A DNA stretch of 64,000 nt from Apis mellifera (lineage: Eukaryota; Arthropoda; Insecta; Hymenoptera; Apidae): contig NC_037643.1 of NCBI RefSeq assembly GCF_003254395.2, positions 8,266,963-8,330,962 on the forward strand, in the 5' to 3' direction. The position numbers were made by a program, and so were the translations under genes. Each line of letters begins with the position of its first letter. Position 1 is the first letter of the stretch. Shown here in pieces: positions 24,101 through 35,542 of this stretch. The notes under the pieces are model-generated. The model saw only the letters and a program-made list of their open reading frames with translations, was not told the DNA's origin and searched no databases.

Positions 24101-26200
24101 CTTGACAGATCGTCTATTCCTGGTATACGAAAGTGTGAACACTTGAAAGCACTTCCCGTTTCTGAGATACGTGTTCTTAAGATTATAGAAACAAAAAAAA
24201 AAAGAAAAAAAACATGCGTGCTTTCAGTTACATATGTTTGTATTCAAATATATAAATATTCTTTAAAAAATTCTTTTCTCAATCTACATCAAACTGATCG
24301 CTTCATCTTGTTTTTTGATCAGCATAATATAAATATTGACTTTGTGTTCATAAAAATAGAAATAGATTGGAGATTCGTTAAAATTTTTATTATCAATTTC
24401 ATTCTATTTTAAATTTACTTGTAAATTATTATCAAGATGTACAACACCGATGTATCAATTTCTTTTATTTTTCTTTCCGTTTTCTTCGACTTCACGGCAA
24501 AATTAAAGGAACGTTCTATGTAATGAAAATTATCAATTCGATAAACGTCTTTGGCCATCGATGATCCAAGCGAAGTTGAAACGCGTTAAACAAGGTTACG
24601 GTTCAATTCATGCTATATAAGCGTGCGGATACACGGTTATACACGCGCACACGTATGCAAATCGGTCTGCTTTCCAGTAAACTGGTGTATATCAGTTTCA
24701 CAATTACGAAACAGCGAGGAATTGCTGGAAGATCAGTTTCCTAAATGAAACAAATTAGCGGCGTAAATGGACGGCAAATGCGGCGGGACTACATTTTCAC
24801 CGGAGATCGTTCCGCCAGAAATACTGGTAGCTGTCGAGAAGTTCGGAGATTAAGATAATTTTATTAACGCCGGCCTTTCGCTCTGGCTGTGCTATTAGCG
24901 GGGAATGGCCCGTTGTGTGTATCGATCGTGCGGAACGAACGATTTCACTCGGCCGGCCAGAGGTAAAAATGTTTAATAGACACGAGTTATGTGTGTTTCT
25001 CTCGTCTAATGTGCTTTAATCGCGCCGATTAACGGATCTCGCCGATCGTGTCGACCTGTTTTCCAATAGAGCCAACTAGAACTCTCTCGCGGAGAAGTGG
25101 GTTTAAAATTATCGTAATTTCATTATTATCTCGGGAAAGTATCTCTATCTCTGGTCGCGGAAAAAGAATAATTTTGTTCTCACATTGATCTAATCGGGGT
25201 TGGTAATTAAATCTCAAATTGAATCCCGTATTTGTTAACACACAACGATTATAATATTTCACTCGATCGTTAATCTATTTCATTTTCCAAATTTTTAGAA
25301 TAGGAATCTTTTTCTTTTTTTTTTCTTTAGAACGAACCGTGCTATTTAAAGATAACCTAGATTTCACGGCTTACGGTAAAAATTGTTGAAATCGACTTTT
25401 GCCCGGTGCTTTTCGACGCGAATACCTACCCCCTCGCCCTCCCCTTCCGCCCCGTCCCCGAAGAGCGGTACGCCGCGCAAAAACAAATGATCCGCCGCTT
25501 CCAGCCGCGATAAAAAACCGGCGTCTGGATTAAACGCGCCTCTTGAATAGAGACGTTTTTCTGTAATGGAAGGTTGGTAGCCCGTAAAGAGAATTCATCC
25601 ACGACCGATCGAGCACCTGCGCGAGGGGCCCACAAAGGGCTGCCCGGAACTTGTGAAAATAATTCCCTGCCTCCTCGAGGCTTGTGCACGGCTACGCGCC
25701 CCGTTACAATGACGACGCGTATATACGCGTCCCCCCGGCCGCTTTTATACCCCCCTCGTCGTCGTTTTAAACGGGATCGAGGGCAGGTGTCTTTATTCCG
25801 AACCGATCCTGTATGTCATCCTTGCCACGGGTAGTTGCCATTTAACGCTTGGACAAAGCGCGAAAGCGTTTTAAGGGTTACAGGCAGACGCAGGCGCGAA
25901 CGTAATTGGCCGGTAATTATTTTCAAATTGAAGGTGGAAAGTTTCGAGGAATTCGACTCGCGGAGAAGTTGTTTGCCTAGCGCACTTTTCGATCCGCTGC
26001 GATCAGTCTCTCTCGTTTCTCGAGCAATGAGCTCGAGTAACGGATCGTTTTAATCGGTTGGCTTAGGTTCGTTAATGGTGGCTGATTGTTTGGTATGTTA
26101 ATTGCGTTTTATGGGTGGGGAATTTGTGCCCTGTCAAAGGAATTTAATCTCGCGGCTTAAAAGATACGAGTCATTGTTCGTAGCATAGTTATGAACTCGA
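24100..26200. other. AT stretch, then balanced CpG-rich DNA
   Basis: AT-rich to about 24560. An ATGCAAAT octamer lies at 24655-24662 just after a TATATAAG motif (24613-24621). CpG-rich from 25380 to 26050. No gene recognised. Confidence 0.55.
25715..25730. repeat. 16-bp palindrome with two ACGCGT boxes
   Basis: ACGCGT, ATAT, ACGCGT is perfectly self-complementary and gives two MluI-box hexamers one helical turn apart. Confidence 0.9.
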
Positions 26201-27340
26201 ATTATTACGTGTATTAGATCGAAAATGAAATTTCGATATACGTAAGTTTTATTTTATACGCGATATTTACAAGACAATTACGTATATTTTCTTAAAATGT
26301 GGTGTTTGACGTGTCTACAAATTTTTTTTTTTTTAGATTTTTTTAGAGGATTTTCGAAATGCGTATGCACTTAAGTGTAATAAAATACACGTGGAAGGAA
26401 AATGTGCGCGATCGCTCCGGGTCACCGGTCGAAACGCTCGAGCTCGTCTTCGAATTGACCGCACTCGATTCTAGAGTGGCGTACGAGTGGTTTGGTTCAT
26501 GGATGGACGAGCACGTTTCATTGTGACCGGGCTATTTGCGAATTATCGCCCCTCGGCCACCGAAACTGCTCTCTTGCACTCTTAACCGTAACGACGGACT
26601 CGCAATTCGTTCGTAATGGCGACTCTCTATTAGACGCAGTTTAAGTCTGTTTCGCCGGGACAATTTACCCGTCGAATTACCAACACGCCCGTAACGAGCC
26701 TGTGTGCCTATAAAAAAAATACTTTAACCACGTACTCGAGATTGTAATCCTCTCGATCCGTCGAATCCGAGGGATCTTGATCTAACGCTAGCCTCTTACT
26801 CGTCGTTGCAATTTCTTTTTCTTCTTTATTTTTTTTCCTTTCGTTTCTTTTTTTTTTTTCTTTACAACATTGATAAAAACGAGTAGTTATACAGTTGAGG
26901 GAATTATAATGGGGAGAATATTGTATATAGCAATGCAGCGTGATAACGTTTTTGCCGATGTTTTAATACAGCGAGCAATTCGAGCAGAACGATGAAATTT
27001 CCGCAACACGATCGAACTGGATTCTAGGCAATTTTTTTGCTAACGCAGACTGATTATGATATTCCATGTTTATTCTTGGATTTTTTGTTCCTTCCATCCA
27101 TTATTTTACTTTACGTTCAAGAAATAATTTTCTTCTGTACATAAAAATATATATAAATTTACATGTTATTAACATATATTATAATATTGAATATTGGATT
27201 CTTTCGTAATTGAATACATTTTCAAAATTATTTCTTTTAAAAATTTCCTGATATAAGATAAATAATTTATTATCCGTTGAGGAGATAATATTTTTACGAC
27301 ATTTAGCGTATCGCGTTAGAATGAACTTGAACTTTCTCTT
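26200..27340. other. AT-rich stretch with a short balanced interval
   Basis: AT-rich on both sides of a balanced interval at about 26400-26780. No coding signal. Confidence 0.65.
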
Positions 27341-27642
27341 TTTGAAATTCGCGCTCGTTAACGACGAATTAGACCGCATTTCCTTTGCAGCGGCGCGCGC
27401 ATAAATTCGCGAAGCGCGCACGGCCGGGCTTCCTGTTGCGCGATGTTACGCGACTTCCACATGTTTATTGCCTACAGTCGCGGTCGCAAAAACGTAGGGG
27501 AAAATTTGGTTAATTAAAACCGCGCAAGCGACGTGGTCTCTCGCTCAGAGGAAGCACACCGCACCGCACCGGAAACGCGGCCGTCGGGACGCGTTCTCGT
27601 GTTAAAGCGTCCTCCCCCTGCTCCGACTCAGGAATTCAATTT

Positions 27643-27790
27643 TTAATTTCGCCCGTCACGGACGTGGCCGCTTTGTAATTTTGCGCTGTTTGAAATCGTG
27701 ACGCGTGTTCGCGCCCTTCCACCACGAGAGGATTCGGCTTCTTCACCGCCACTTCCGTTAATGGAAATGTTTTCTTTGTTAAAGATTTTT
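27643..27790 (-). CDS. Possible second, terminal exon for the 28.2 kb start
   Basis: On the minus strand a T-rich tract ends in GCGTTAG. Splicing the 28182 donor to this acceptor gives a phase-consistent continuation: one lysine across the junction, then 48 codons beginning KIFNKENISINGSGGEEAES and ending at TAA (27643-27645). An AATAAA (minus strand) lies at 27465-27470. The resulting protein would be 63 residues, hydrophilic and without a recognised domain. A second minus frame over the same DNA (27636-27827) is also open and equally protein-like (PLTEVAVKKPNPLVVEGREH), so the frame is ambiguous. The real second exon could lie elsewhere. Confidence 0.2.
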
Positions 27791-28181
27791 CTAACGCGTG
27801 AAAAACAATGGGTATTCGATTCGACAAAGAATGAAAAATGAATAATATAAACGTGAAAGTGAATATTTTTGCAAAAATTTTTTAAAAATAAATCGCGTTA
27901 AAATGTTTTTTTTTTTTTTTAAGATTTCATCTTAACCTAAAAATTGCGAAGATTAAATAGTATGGAAATAAAAGAAAATAATGTAATGAGAATATAGTAT
28001 CGAAACAGTATATATAGTATACGTATATATTTTTGCATTGTATTTATCGATATAAATATATTGGATACGCTTATAGGAAATCCCACCTTCGCATTACGAT
28101 AAATGGCGATGATTTTCATTTGTTCACATGCCGATAATGAGTCAACGCATCGCATAAATTTCGAAAGCTAACTTTACTTAC

Positions 28182-28225
28182 TTTTCTTTTTCGTTTTTCC
28201 CGCCCGTTTGAGCTGCCTCCGCCAT
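28182..28225 (-). CDS. Candidate first coding exon, MAEAAQTGGKNEKE
   Basis: On the minus strand AAACATGGCGG provides a strong start context (A at -3, G at +4) that also reads as a YY1/Pho-type ATGGCGG motif, a common feature at starts of broadly expressed genes. Fourteen codons follow (MAEAAQTGGKNEKE), then two bases and a consensus donor AA/GTAAGT (28181-28176). Alanine-rich then lysine/glutamate-rich composition suits a disordered N-terminus. Further YY1-like sites (CGCCATATTGCC on the minus strand, near 28660) lie upstream in the presumed promoter. Family unknown. This is the best leftward gene start in the window, but it rests on motif context alone. Confidence 0.38.
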
Positions 28226-30300
28226 GTTTCTTTCCTTTCGATGTACTTTATCGACCGTGAACCAACTTCTCGCCAGTCGATCGAAATTAACGAACACTAG
28301 TATGGAGGTTAGGCGAGGTGGTACGAGGTAAAAGAGGCTTGAAGTGGTTTTTGCACGATCGCGGGATCGTTAGTCTCGAAGCGAGAAAACGCGCATTAGT
28401 TTCTGGATTGTTAGACGGAATGGGAATATCTGTGCAATGAATTTACTGATTGCATGCTGAGAGTTGATGTGTGTGTGTACGTGTAATTGCGAGTTTGTGA
28501 GATGATCGCGTAGGTGGAAGATACGATGGAAGATTGTGGAAATATATAAAGCTAAAGAAGGTATAAAATACCGTGTACAACTGTTGATGTATTGGAATGT
28601 AAGAAAAACCGAGAGGTTAATGATCAAGAAGGTTATGTTTGGTTAAAATCGAATTACGGCAATATGGCGTGTTGCGATGTTTCGCGAGAAATGCGGTAAA
28701 GTGAGAAACTTTAAACTTGTGCAATGTGTATAATTTTAAAAAATGCGTAACTAGAAATGAATCGGGCAAAAATATCTAAACTTGACTTGATAGAATATGG
28801 TGAATATTTTTCCGTTCTCTCTATTTATCATCAGTTAGCGAATCGCGCGTCAATCGTTAGATGAACGTGATCCCGCGAATTTTATCGACGACATAAATAT
28901 TTGTCTTGGATAATTCCTCATTCCGACATCCCTAATTACCTTTGGCGTAATGCTTACACGTATGCCAGTCACGTACAAGTTATAAACATCGTGTACGCCT
29001 GCAGGTGACTGTAACAGCTCGAGATAATCAATCCGCGCGCTTGCATTCCACAGGACGAAGCCTCCCGGCCGTGTGCAAGTATCTCGCACATTAATGACTC
29101 ATTATCGCTGTACCGTTATGGTCTTCGTCCGTGTTCGCGGCCAATGCGTTACAGGTCGCGGAAAATCTTTTCCATAGGTGTACATCACGGTGCTGACAAA
29201 CTCGAGTTCACCACGCGCATTAATCCAAATTTACCGGAACGTGTATATACGCTTCGAATCCTTGGGAAGAGATGACGTTGCAACGTTCGCGTTTGTAATT
29301 ATGACGTGTTCATCTAAAAATGAGCGAGTTAGATTAACTCTGTTCGTCGAGTTCGCGAATTGAGATGATTTTTCACGGGGAAGTATCAAAAGCAGAAAAA
29401 TATTTCTTCTACGCAGTTAGTAATAGAATCAACAAACAACAAAGCGTTTGAACATGCTATGCGTTTCTACATACCTTGCCATTAATACCACCGACGCAAT
29501 GTTTATAAATCGTAAATCAAATAGGAACACACCAATTCATATTTGTGTACATACATGGAACAGCATGAAATCCAGTTAATAGTTAGAACTGCACACCAAC
29601 ACCGCAAATTTCTTAATCAATTTTCGCGAAAATAAATAATTGTATAAAAGAGTTCTCCGCATTTCCAATTTATTTTTTCACACGAAAAAAAAAAAGAAAA
29701 ATCATCTCGTTCCCCGTTGTACGATTTTTATCGCTTACACGCAATCAAGTCTGTTTATTAGAACCGCGGACAGGCGAAATTCCGTGTATCCAGATCGTAA
29801 ACCAACACGATCTTTACCGATATTTCCTTTCTTTCTCTTTTCCATTCTTTTTACGATACTTTTCCAAATGGGAATAGCTAGGAGTGTTCGCCTCTAATCT
29901 TGCTTATTTAAGACCGTAATACGTGGCTGGTAAACGTTATCGGGACAAAACGAAAAGAAAAAGGGAAAAGCAGAGAGAGAGAGAGACAGAGGTTAATATT
30001 TGCGGGAACGATAATGACAAGCGCGCGCGTGAAAGTACAAGGTACTCATTCAATCGTCGATCGTTACGTAACGCGGGTGAATTCATTTTCGTCCAAGCGT
30101 GTCCGTAATTTTGAGCGCGAAACGCGTTTCCCCGTATTGCAAAGCGAAACGTGTAATTCGCAGGCGTTACATCGTTTATAGCGATGATTAAAATGCCCGC
30201 CTCGAATTCTCTCTCGCCCCTTATCCGATCGCTTGATCGTAAGGCTCGTTATTTGCTCGGTCTTGCTTGCGTAATGCGCTACCTAGCACGGTAATTTAAG
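28226..30300. other. Balanced DNA, presumed promoter side of the 28.2 kb start
   Basis: Mostly non-repetitive, moderately AT-rich, with CpG-richer patches at 28860-29160 and 30000-30300. No gene recognised. A minus-strand frame (28850-29089, 79 codons) has ordinary composition but no domain. Confidence 0.5.
29092..29104. promoter_or_regulatory. AP-1 site inside a 13-bp palindrome
   Basis: TAATGA, C, TCATTA contains the perfect AP-1 heptamer TGACTCA with symmetric TAAT/ATTA flanks. A binding site by motif only. Confidence 0.4.
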
Positions 30301-31025
30301 GAGGTGGATACTGCATACACGGCATATAGTGTCAACTCTTCGAAATATATAAAAGTTTGTAAAAGGATGTAAAAATAAAAAATTTATGTTAAATAATTCA
30401 CGCTTCCTTAATTATAATGTTTATAACTTCGTTGTTTTACAACGAATAAAAGTTTTTTACAGCAGCTGTACAAAGTATTATACAATATACGATGTTTCGA
30501 ATAATTAACAACTTTCAAAATATTATAAACAGTGTTTTCAATTTGAACAATACGATGTATGATAAACAATGTTGCCAGAAATTTCGAACTAAAATTGCAA
30601 TCATCCTTTTGAAATAATGATAGATATATTTTAAGTTAAAATTGTTTGTACCAACAAAATTAATAAAAAGGACAGGTTAAAAATATAATTACACTTTTAT
30701 TATTATAATTTTTGGATACTTTTAGCATTGTAAAATTAATAAATTTGAATAAATTATACGTATAATACTATTCCAAATATAAAATTTTTAGCAACATTTC
30801 TATTCACTATTTTTTATTAAAAATTGATTAATAACAATAACAATTTGTTATTATAATTATTTGTTGTTGTAAAAACTTCAAAATATTTTTCTTGTTTTAT
30901 CTTATAAGTACTTACAATATACTTACAATATATCATAAAATTCGATTTTTTAAAAATAAAGCTATTAATGTCACAAATTATTATTGTATATATCATCAAT
31001 ACAGTATAAAAAAAGGAATGCTATC

Positions 31026-31071
<46 letters not shown>

Positions 31072-31172
31072 TTCTACATCAACCATATTTTACAAAAAAT
31101 GCACGTTGTATAATACGTTGTACGCATACGCAACTTTCGCTAATAAAGTGTTAAGTAACCGTCGAATTATTT
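30300..31172. other. AT-rich valley
   Basis: Very AT-rich, ending in a long (AT)n tract. No gene seen. Confidence 0.7.
31032..31078. repeat. (AT)n microsatellite
   Basis: Pure AT alternation of about 47 bases at the right edge of an AT valley. Confidence 0.97.
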
Positions 31173-31595
31173 ATGTCATCCAACGGCTTCGTAGAACGCG
31201 GCATCCTTTTCTGGCATCTCTCAAAGATTCAGCGAAGGTATGGAATCTCCACGTTCGGTTCCGTTCTCATTAACAGTTTCCTCGAGTCAGGATCCTCGTA
31301 TATGGTATCTGCACAAGCAACGAATCCGCGAGAGGGCCATACGGGAATGAAAATCACTGCCATGTCCCGTATTCACGGATTTCGAAATAATATGCAAATC
31401 CGACCGACACGTATAACCGTGGTTATAGACCGGGGTTGCATATGCATTCGCCTTTATCTCGTAGCTGCGCACACGTGTATGCGCATGGTCGACCGTATTA
31501 GAGGGCGCTCGTACCTCTTGACGAATCTTCGTCGAAGAATCGCGAGTTTCAAACCCATGTGTATGAATATTTCAATTCCCCGTGAAATTCAGTGA
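31173..31595 (+). CDS. Orphan 140-codon open frame
   Basis: ATG to TGA, 140 codons, balanced base composition, not low complexity (begins MSSNGFVERGILFWHLSKIQ). It occupies almost exactly the balanced island between AT-rich flanks. No signal peptide, membrane segment or domain is recognised. The start context is weak (T at -3) and no promoter is visible. It contains an ATGCAAAT octamer (31392-31399). Either a chance frame in a conserved noncoding island or a fast-evolving orphan; I favour chance. Confidence 0.12.
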   Translation: MSSNGFVERGILFWHLSKIQRRYGISTFGSVLINSFLESGSSYMVSAQATNPREGHTGMKITAMSRIHGFRNNMQIRPTRITVVIDRGCICIRLYLVAAHTCMRMVDRIRGRSYLLTNLRRRIASFKPMCMNISIPREIQ

Positions 31596-33060
31596 ACCTT
31601 GAAACTGTAGTGCAATGTACCGCAAACAAAGAGGAGATTGATAGACAAAAAGAAGACAGAGAAGAGAGAGAATGAAAAGCGATCGAGGCAAAGATTCGTG
31701 TGGTATGGCGTGAAATCGATCTCCGGAGAGGTTATGGAAGTTTTCAAGCTTATCGATCTTTTCATGTTTGTAACACTCGATGAAATCGTTTTTGTCGCTC
31801 GTCAGATCACCGGTTGACATGAGAGTATTGTGTATACGAATGAACGATGTGGGGAATCTATCCTCGGGACGGGGTTAGATTCGACTTGGGGAGCTCGGGA
31901 TTTTTGCGGTTCGTCGAAACTCGATGGATTTCGAGCGACGAGTAATATGCGAAAATCGTTGAGCTACGCGGCACGCGTTGCGCGCGTCAGAATCCACGGA
32001 ATTCGTAAAGACATCCCGAGACCGACGAAGAGGCGATAATTCTCGCGCATTTCCGATTCGTTGACGTTTAACAATCTTTTAGGTGAGAAAGGGACAAAGC
32101 TTATATGCGTTTTGCGGTAGAATTGTAATATAGGTTATGTACGCGTTGCTGTGGTCAGAATATTAGAGGAAATAGTGATAATATTGAATCCCTGTTGCAT
32201 AATAATTTACCAATTAATATTTGTGAACGATATTTGTGAATTAACGAGGTATAGGTTAGGTAGATTTCTTCTTGATAATTTTATGATCACATTACTTAAT
32301 GTTTTGTAAATTTTCTTGTAAAATATTTTATTTTATTAGCAAAGTTCTTATTGTTATGCAGTGCAATTTAATTAATAATAGTATGATTTATAAAATATTA
32401 TAAATATTTTTGATATATAAAAGGTTTTTGTATCTTTATATATAAATCTTGCCTTGATTTAAATATTTTATTGTAAAAATTGTTTTAAAAACAGAATAAG
32501 ATTCTAGATATCTATATTATCACTTTCTTCTCTATCAAAAAAAATAATTTTAATTTGGAGATGTTAATTCTAATATGGATAGATAATGATGTTACAGTAG
32601 ATATAGGATAATTAATGCATGAACGGTTGGAATAGGTTGAAAAGAGATTTTACCTTATATTTTCCTATTATCCTTACTTCAAATTAAATTTTTAAAACAT
32701 TTAATATTTTCAATATTATAATTTAGTATTAATAATGTTTATTAAAAAAATTCATTAAGAATTTATTAAATTTATATTTTAAAAATGTATTCATATATCA
32801 CAAAGAAAACATTTTCTTCATTATTAAATTATTTTCGAATTTCATAATTATATTATACAAAAAAAAACAAAATTCGATTATGAATCAGGAAATAATAATT
32901 TTTACAATTTCTTTCATATTTTATGTACATATTATAATTACATATATACTATAAAATAATCTATAAATAAAGTTTATAAATAAAGAAACCCTGTTTTTCC
33001 CCACCAAATATCGTTTATTTCTTGATATTTTTTTTTTATATTTATTTTTTGTTTAAATTC
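31596..33060. other. Balanced patch, then deep AT valley
   Basis: Balanced to about 32080, then very AT-rich to 33060 with no open frame of note. Confidence 0.65.
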
Positions 33061-33089
33061 GATAATTTTTGATAAGATCGGAATATTGC

Positions 33090-33330
33090 ATCGGTCTGGC
33101 AACAAAACAGCTGTTATTTATTTCGCGTTGGTTTGAACGGCGCGCGAGAAAAAGATCAAATATCGCGGACACTTCGTGCCGGTGGTTTATTGTTAGTCAA
33201 ATGATCGAGGGCGGCGAACTGATACGCGTTCGATAGCAATTTGTATCTACCCAGAGAGTTATTGCGCAGTGCGCGGCCGAATCAGCTCGAAATTGATGTG
33301 CAAGTACACACAAACCCGTGTTGCCTACGT
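33090..33330. promoter_or_regulatory. Promoter-like island
   Basis: Abrupt rise in GC after the AT valley. Contains AACAGCTGTT (33106-33115), which fits the insect core-promoter E-box motif AWCAGCTGWT, and an NRF1-like TTGCGCAGTGCGCGG near 33264. No TATA box. Direction is not determined. Confidence 0.3.
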
Positions 33331-33862
33331 TGTTTGTTTTTAATTTTCCTCCTCAAATACGTGAGTTGCCGTCGCGCCGCACGATTTCTACGAGAAATTT
33401 GCCGATGCATTTTATCGCGTCTTACCGGTTCGTTACATCGAATCCCGTGTCGATTAAAATCACAAGGAAAATGAAACGAAACGTTACGGAATAAGGAAAT
33501 AAACGGGGAAAGAAATTTCGAGACGGTTCTTGGGTAAATTCTTGGCAAAAACCGCAAATTCGACGGAACGTTGGAAAGAAAGATCAAGAGAGGAAAGGAA
33601 GTTCCGTTCCTCCATTGCGTTTAATCTCAAATCTGTAATGTATCTTCAAAATGACTCCTACAGCATTAAGAATTGCTGTAAACTTTTTTCAATTTCGATT
33701 GAATGATTTATCCTTCATAGTAAATAATTTATAATTTTATAAAAAGCCAATTGCTGTAAAGAAAAAACACGTATTTTTTACGATTTTTTTTTTACGATTA
33801 ATTATACATTATATATAATTATATATAATAAAATTATATATATATAATTATATATTATGCAA

Positions 33863-33905
33863 ATTATTCAATAAATAATTATTTAATAATTATTTATTGA
33901 ATAAT
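33863..33905. repeat. Perfect 43-bp AT palindrome
   Basis: Two 21-base arms (33863-33883, 33885-33905), exactly complementary in reverse, around a single T at 33884. The left arm begins ATTATTCAATAA and the right arm ends TTATTGAATAAT. Able to extrude as a cruciform. Confidence 0.95.
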
Positions 33906-33946
33906 AATTATTTAATAATAAAATTGAATAATAATTATTTAATAAT
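33896..33946. repeat. 24-nt direct repeat, 27-nt period
   Basis: The same 24 bases (beginning ATTGAATAATAA) occur at 33896-33919 and 33923-33946, overlapping the right end of the palindrome. Confidence 0.9.
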
Positions 33947-34060
33947 TATTTATTAATATTTCAATATTATTCAGGATTCTAATTGAAGTATTATATAACA
34001 CTTTAATTTTCGCGCGGTTTAAGTCAATAAGGAACCATATTGTTTCAACCAATTAGAACG

Positions 34061-34105
34061 TCGCTAGAGTCTAGCGAAAACGAATCGGAAAATATGGCGT
34101 CAGTC
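34061..34105 (+). promoter_or_regulatory. Promoter-like motif group
   Basis: A 17-bp palindrome (TCGCTAGA, G, TCTAGCGA, 34061-34077) is followed by AATATGGCGTCAGTC (34091-34105), combining a YY1/Pho-like ATGGCG and an arthropod initiator TCAGTC. A CCAAT motif lies at about 34049. No TATA box. Confidence 0.32.
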
Positions 34106-34109
34106 TATT

Positions 34110-35340
34110 GTCGAAAATCGCGGTGAAATACGCGTTACACCGAAATCTGTGCATAATTACGTGAAATTAATATTAAAATTTATACTTTATCTATTTCGAG
34201 TGCAATTATTCGATTAATGTGCGTGTGTTTAATCATTTATTAAGTAGAAATATATCAAAATTGAATAGTTTTTGAACTCTTTTATCGTTTCACGTTGCTC
34301 TTCAATTTGATGTACGTAGCTATAGATAATTTATATACAAATTGTGTGTCCAAATTTAATTCAATTGTTGTTTTATTTTAATATTCTTTTAATTTTATAC
34401 ATTTCTTTCACAGTTTTAATTTTTATTTGTGTAAATTATCGTTTGATCATTCGAATGACTTCCAAGACGTAATAGGTTATGCATGGTTATGCATGGTTAT
34501 GTATGGTTATGCATGATTATGCATGATTATGCATGATAATTGCGAAATAATCCATAATTTTGTTAAAAATATCGTAAGATTTTATTTATTTTAACAAAAA
34601 ATATAATTATAAAATCAGTGATAATTATAATAAAGAATAGATTTTTATAATATTTTATTTTAAATATATATACTTACACGTGTTCTCTATTGCGTCTGTT
34701 TTATTCGAATGTTCAATATATTCCGTATTTGTTTTGATGACACACTCGAGTCGATAATATTTCTTAGAATAATTCTTACTAAGAAATTAGAAATTCGTTT
34801 GTATACATTCGACATACGACGATTAAGCCGTCGACAAATTTTGTTTTGAATTTGTAATCGCTAAGGTGAAATCGTTGTACGAGGCGTCACTTTATCGTTG
34901 AAACTCGTAGCGTTCGGACTACTTTCGATACATGAGTAATCTATTGCGTATTACGTATTATTTTAATCTATAGATATTTTTTACTTTTTCTAAATATATT
35001 ATTATTTAATTAATACGCGTTTATTGAATAATTTTATCGAATATATTTTGTGGAATATTTAATTTTTTCTTCATCGATTTATTTTACGTTTTTTTAGGTT
35101 AGAATTGTTCGTAGTTCGTATCATGAGTTTCTAAACTGAAATTTTTGCGTAATTATTTTTTCGCTTTAACACATTCGGTTCTAATTTTATGTTTAAATAT
35201 ATTCTATATATTTATTTCATTATTTTTCGCGAAAATTAATAGCTAATTAATGAAATAACTTATCAATATGGACGCCACAACGGTCAATCAGATAATTTAC
35301 TTTTAAAAATTTTTGTGATCGCGTGCAATGCGATTAGTAG
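34110..35340. other. AT-rich DNA between promoter-like elements
   Basis: AT-rich, with one minisatellite at 34475-34540 and a short balanced patch near 34740-34940. No coding signal. Confidence 0.6.
34475..34540. repeat. Decamer minisatellite, GGTTATGCAT x6
   Basis: Six tandem 10-base units plus a partial one: GGTTATGCAT with single-base variants GGTTATGTAT and GATTATGCAT. Each full unit contains the palindrome ATGCAT. Confidence 0.95.
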
Positions 35341-35342
35341 AG

Positions 35343-35535
35343 TCAGTGTTTGCTTCGTAACAGTATTTTTTAAAACGTTTTTAATGTATAATTGTTCTAT
35401 AATTAAAATTAATTATACGTTTTTTGTAAAATTCGAGTCAGTGTTCGTCGATTAGATATAACTTGAACAATTGTGTCGATAGTTTTTTATTTTTTCTTAA
35501 ATATTCGTTTTCGATACATATTAGAATCAGTGTTT
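35343..35535 (+). promoter_or_regulatory. Three initiator-like TCAGTGTT copies
   Basis: TCAGTGTT, containing the arthropod initiator TCAGT, occurs three times: GAGTCAGTGTT (A at 35345), GAGTCAGTGTT (A at 35440) and GAATCAGTGTT (A at 35529). The spacings are 95 and 89 bases. The third lies 14 bases before an ATG with a donor 25 bases further on. No TATA box is seen 30 bases upstream of any copy. Candidate clustered start sites for a rightward gene. Confidence 0.4.
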
Positions 35536-35542
35536 CAAGAAA

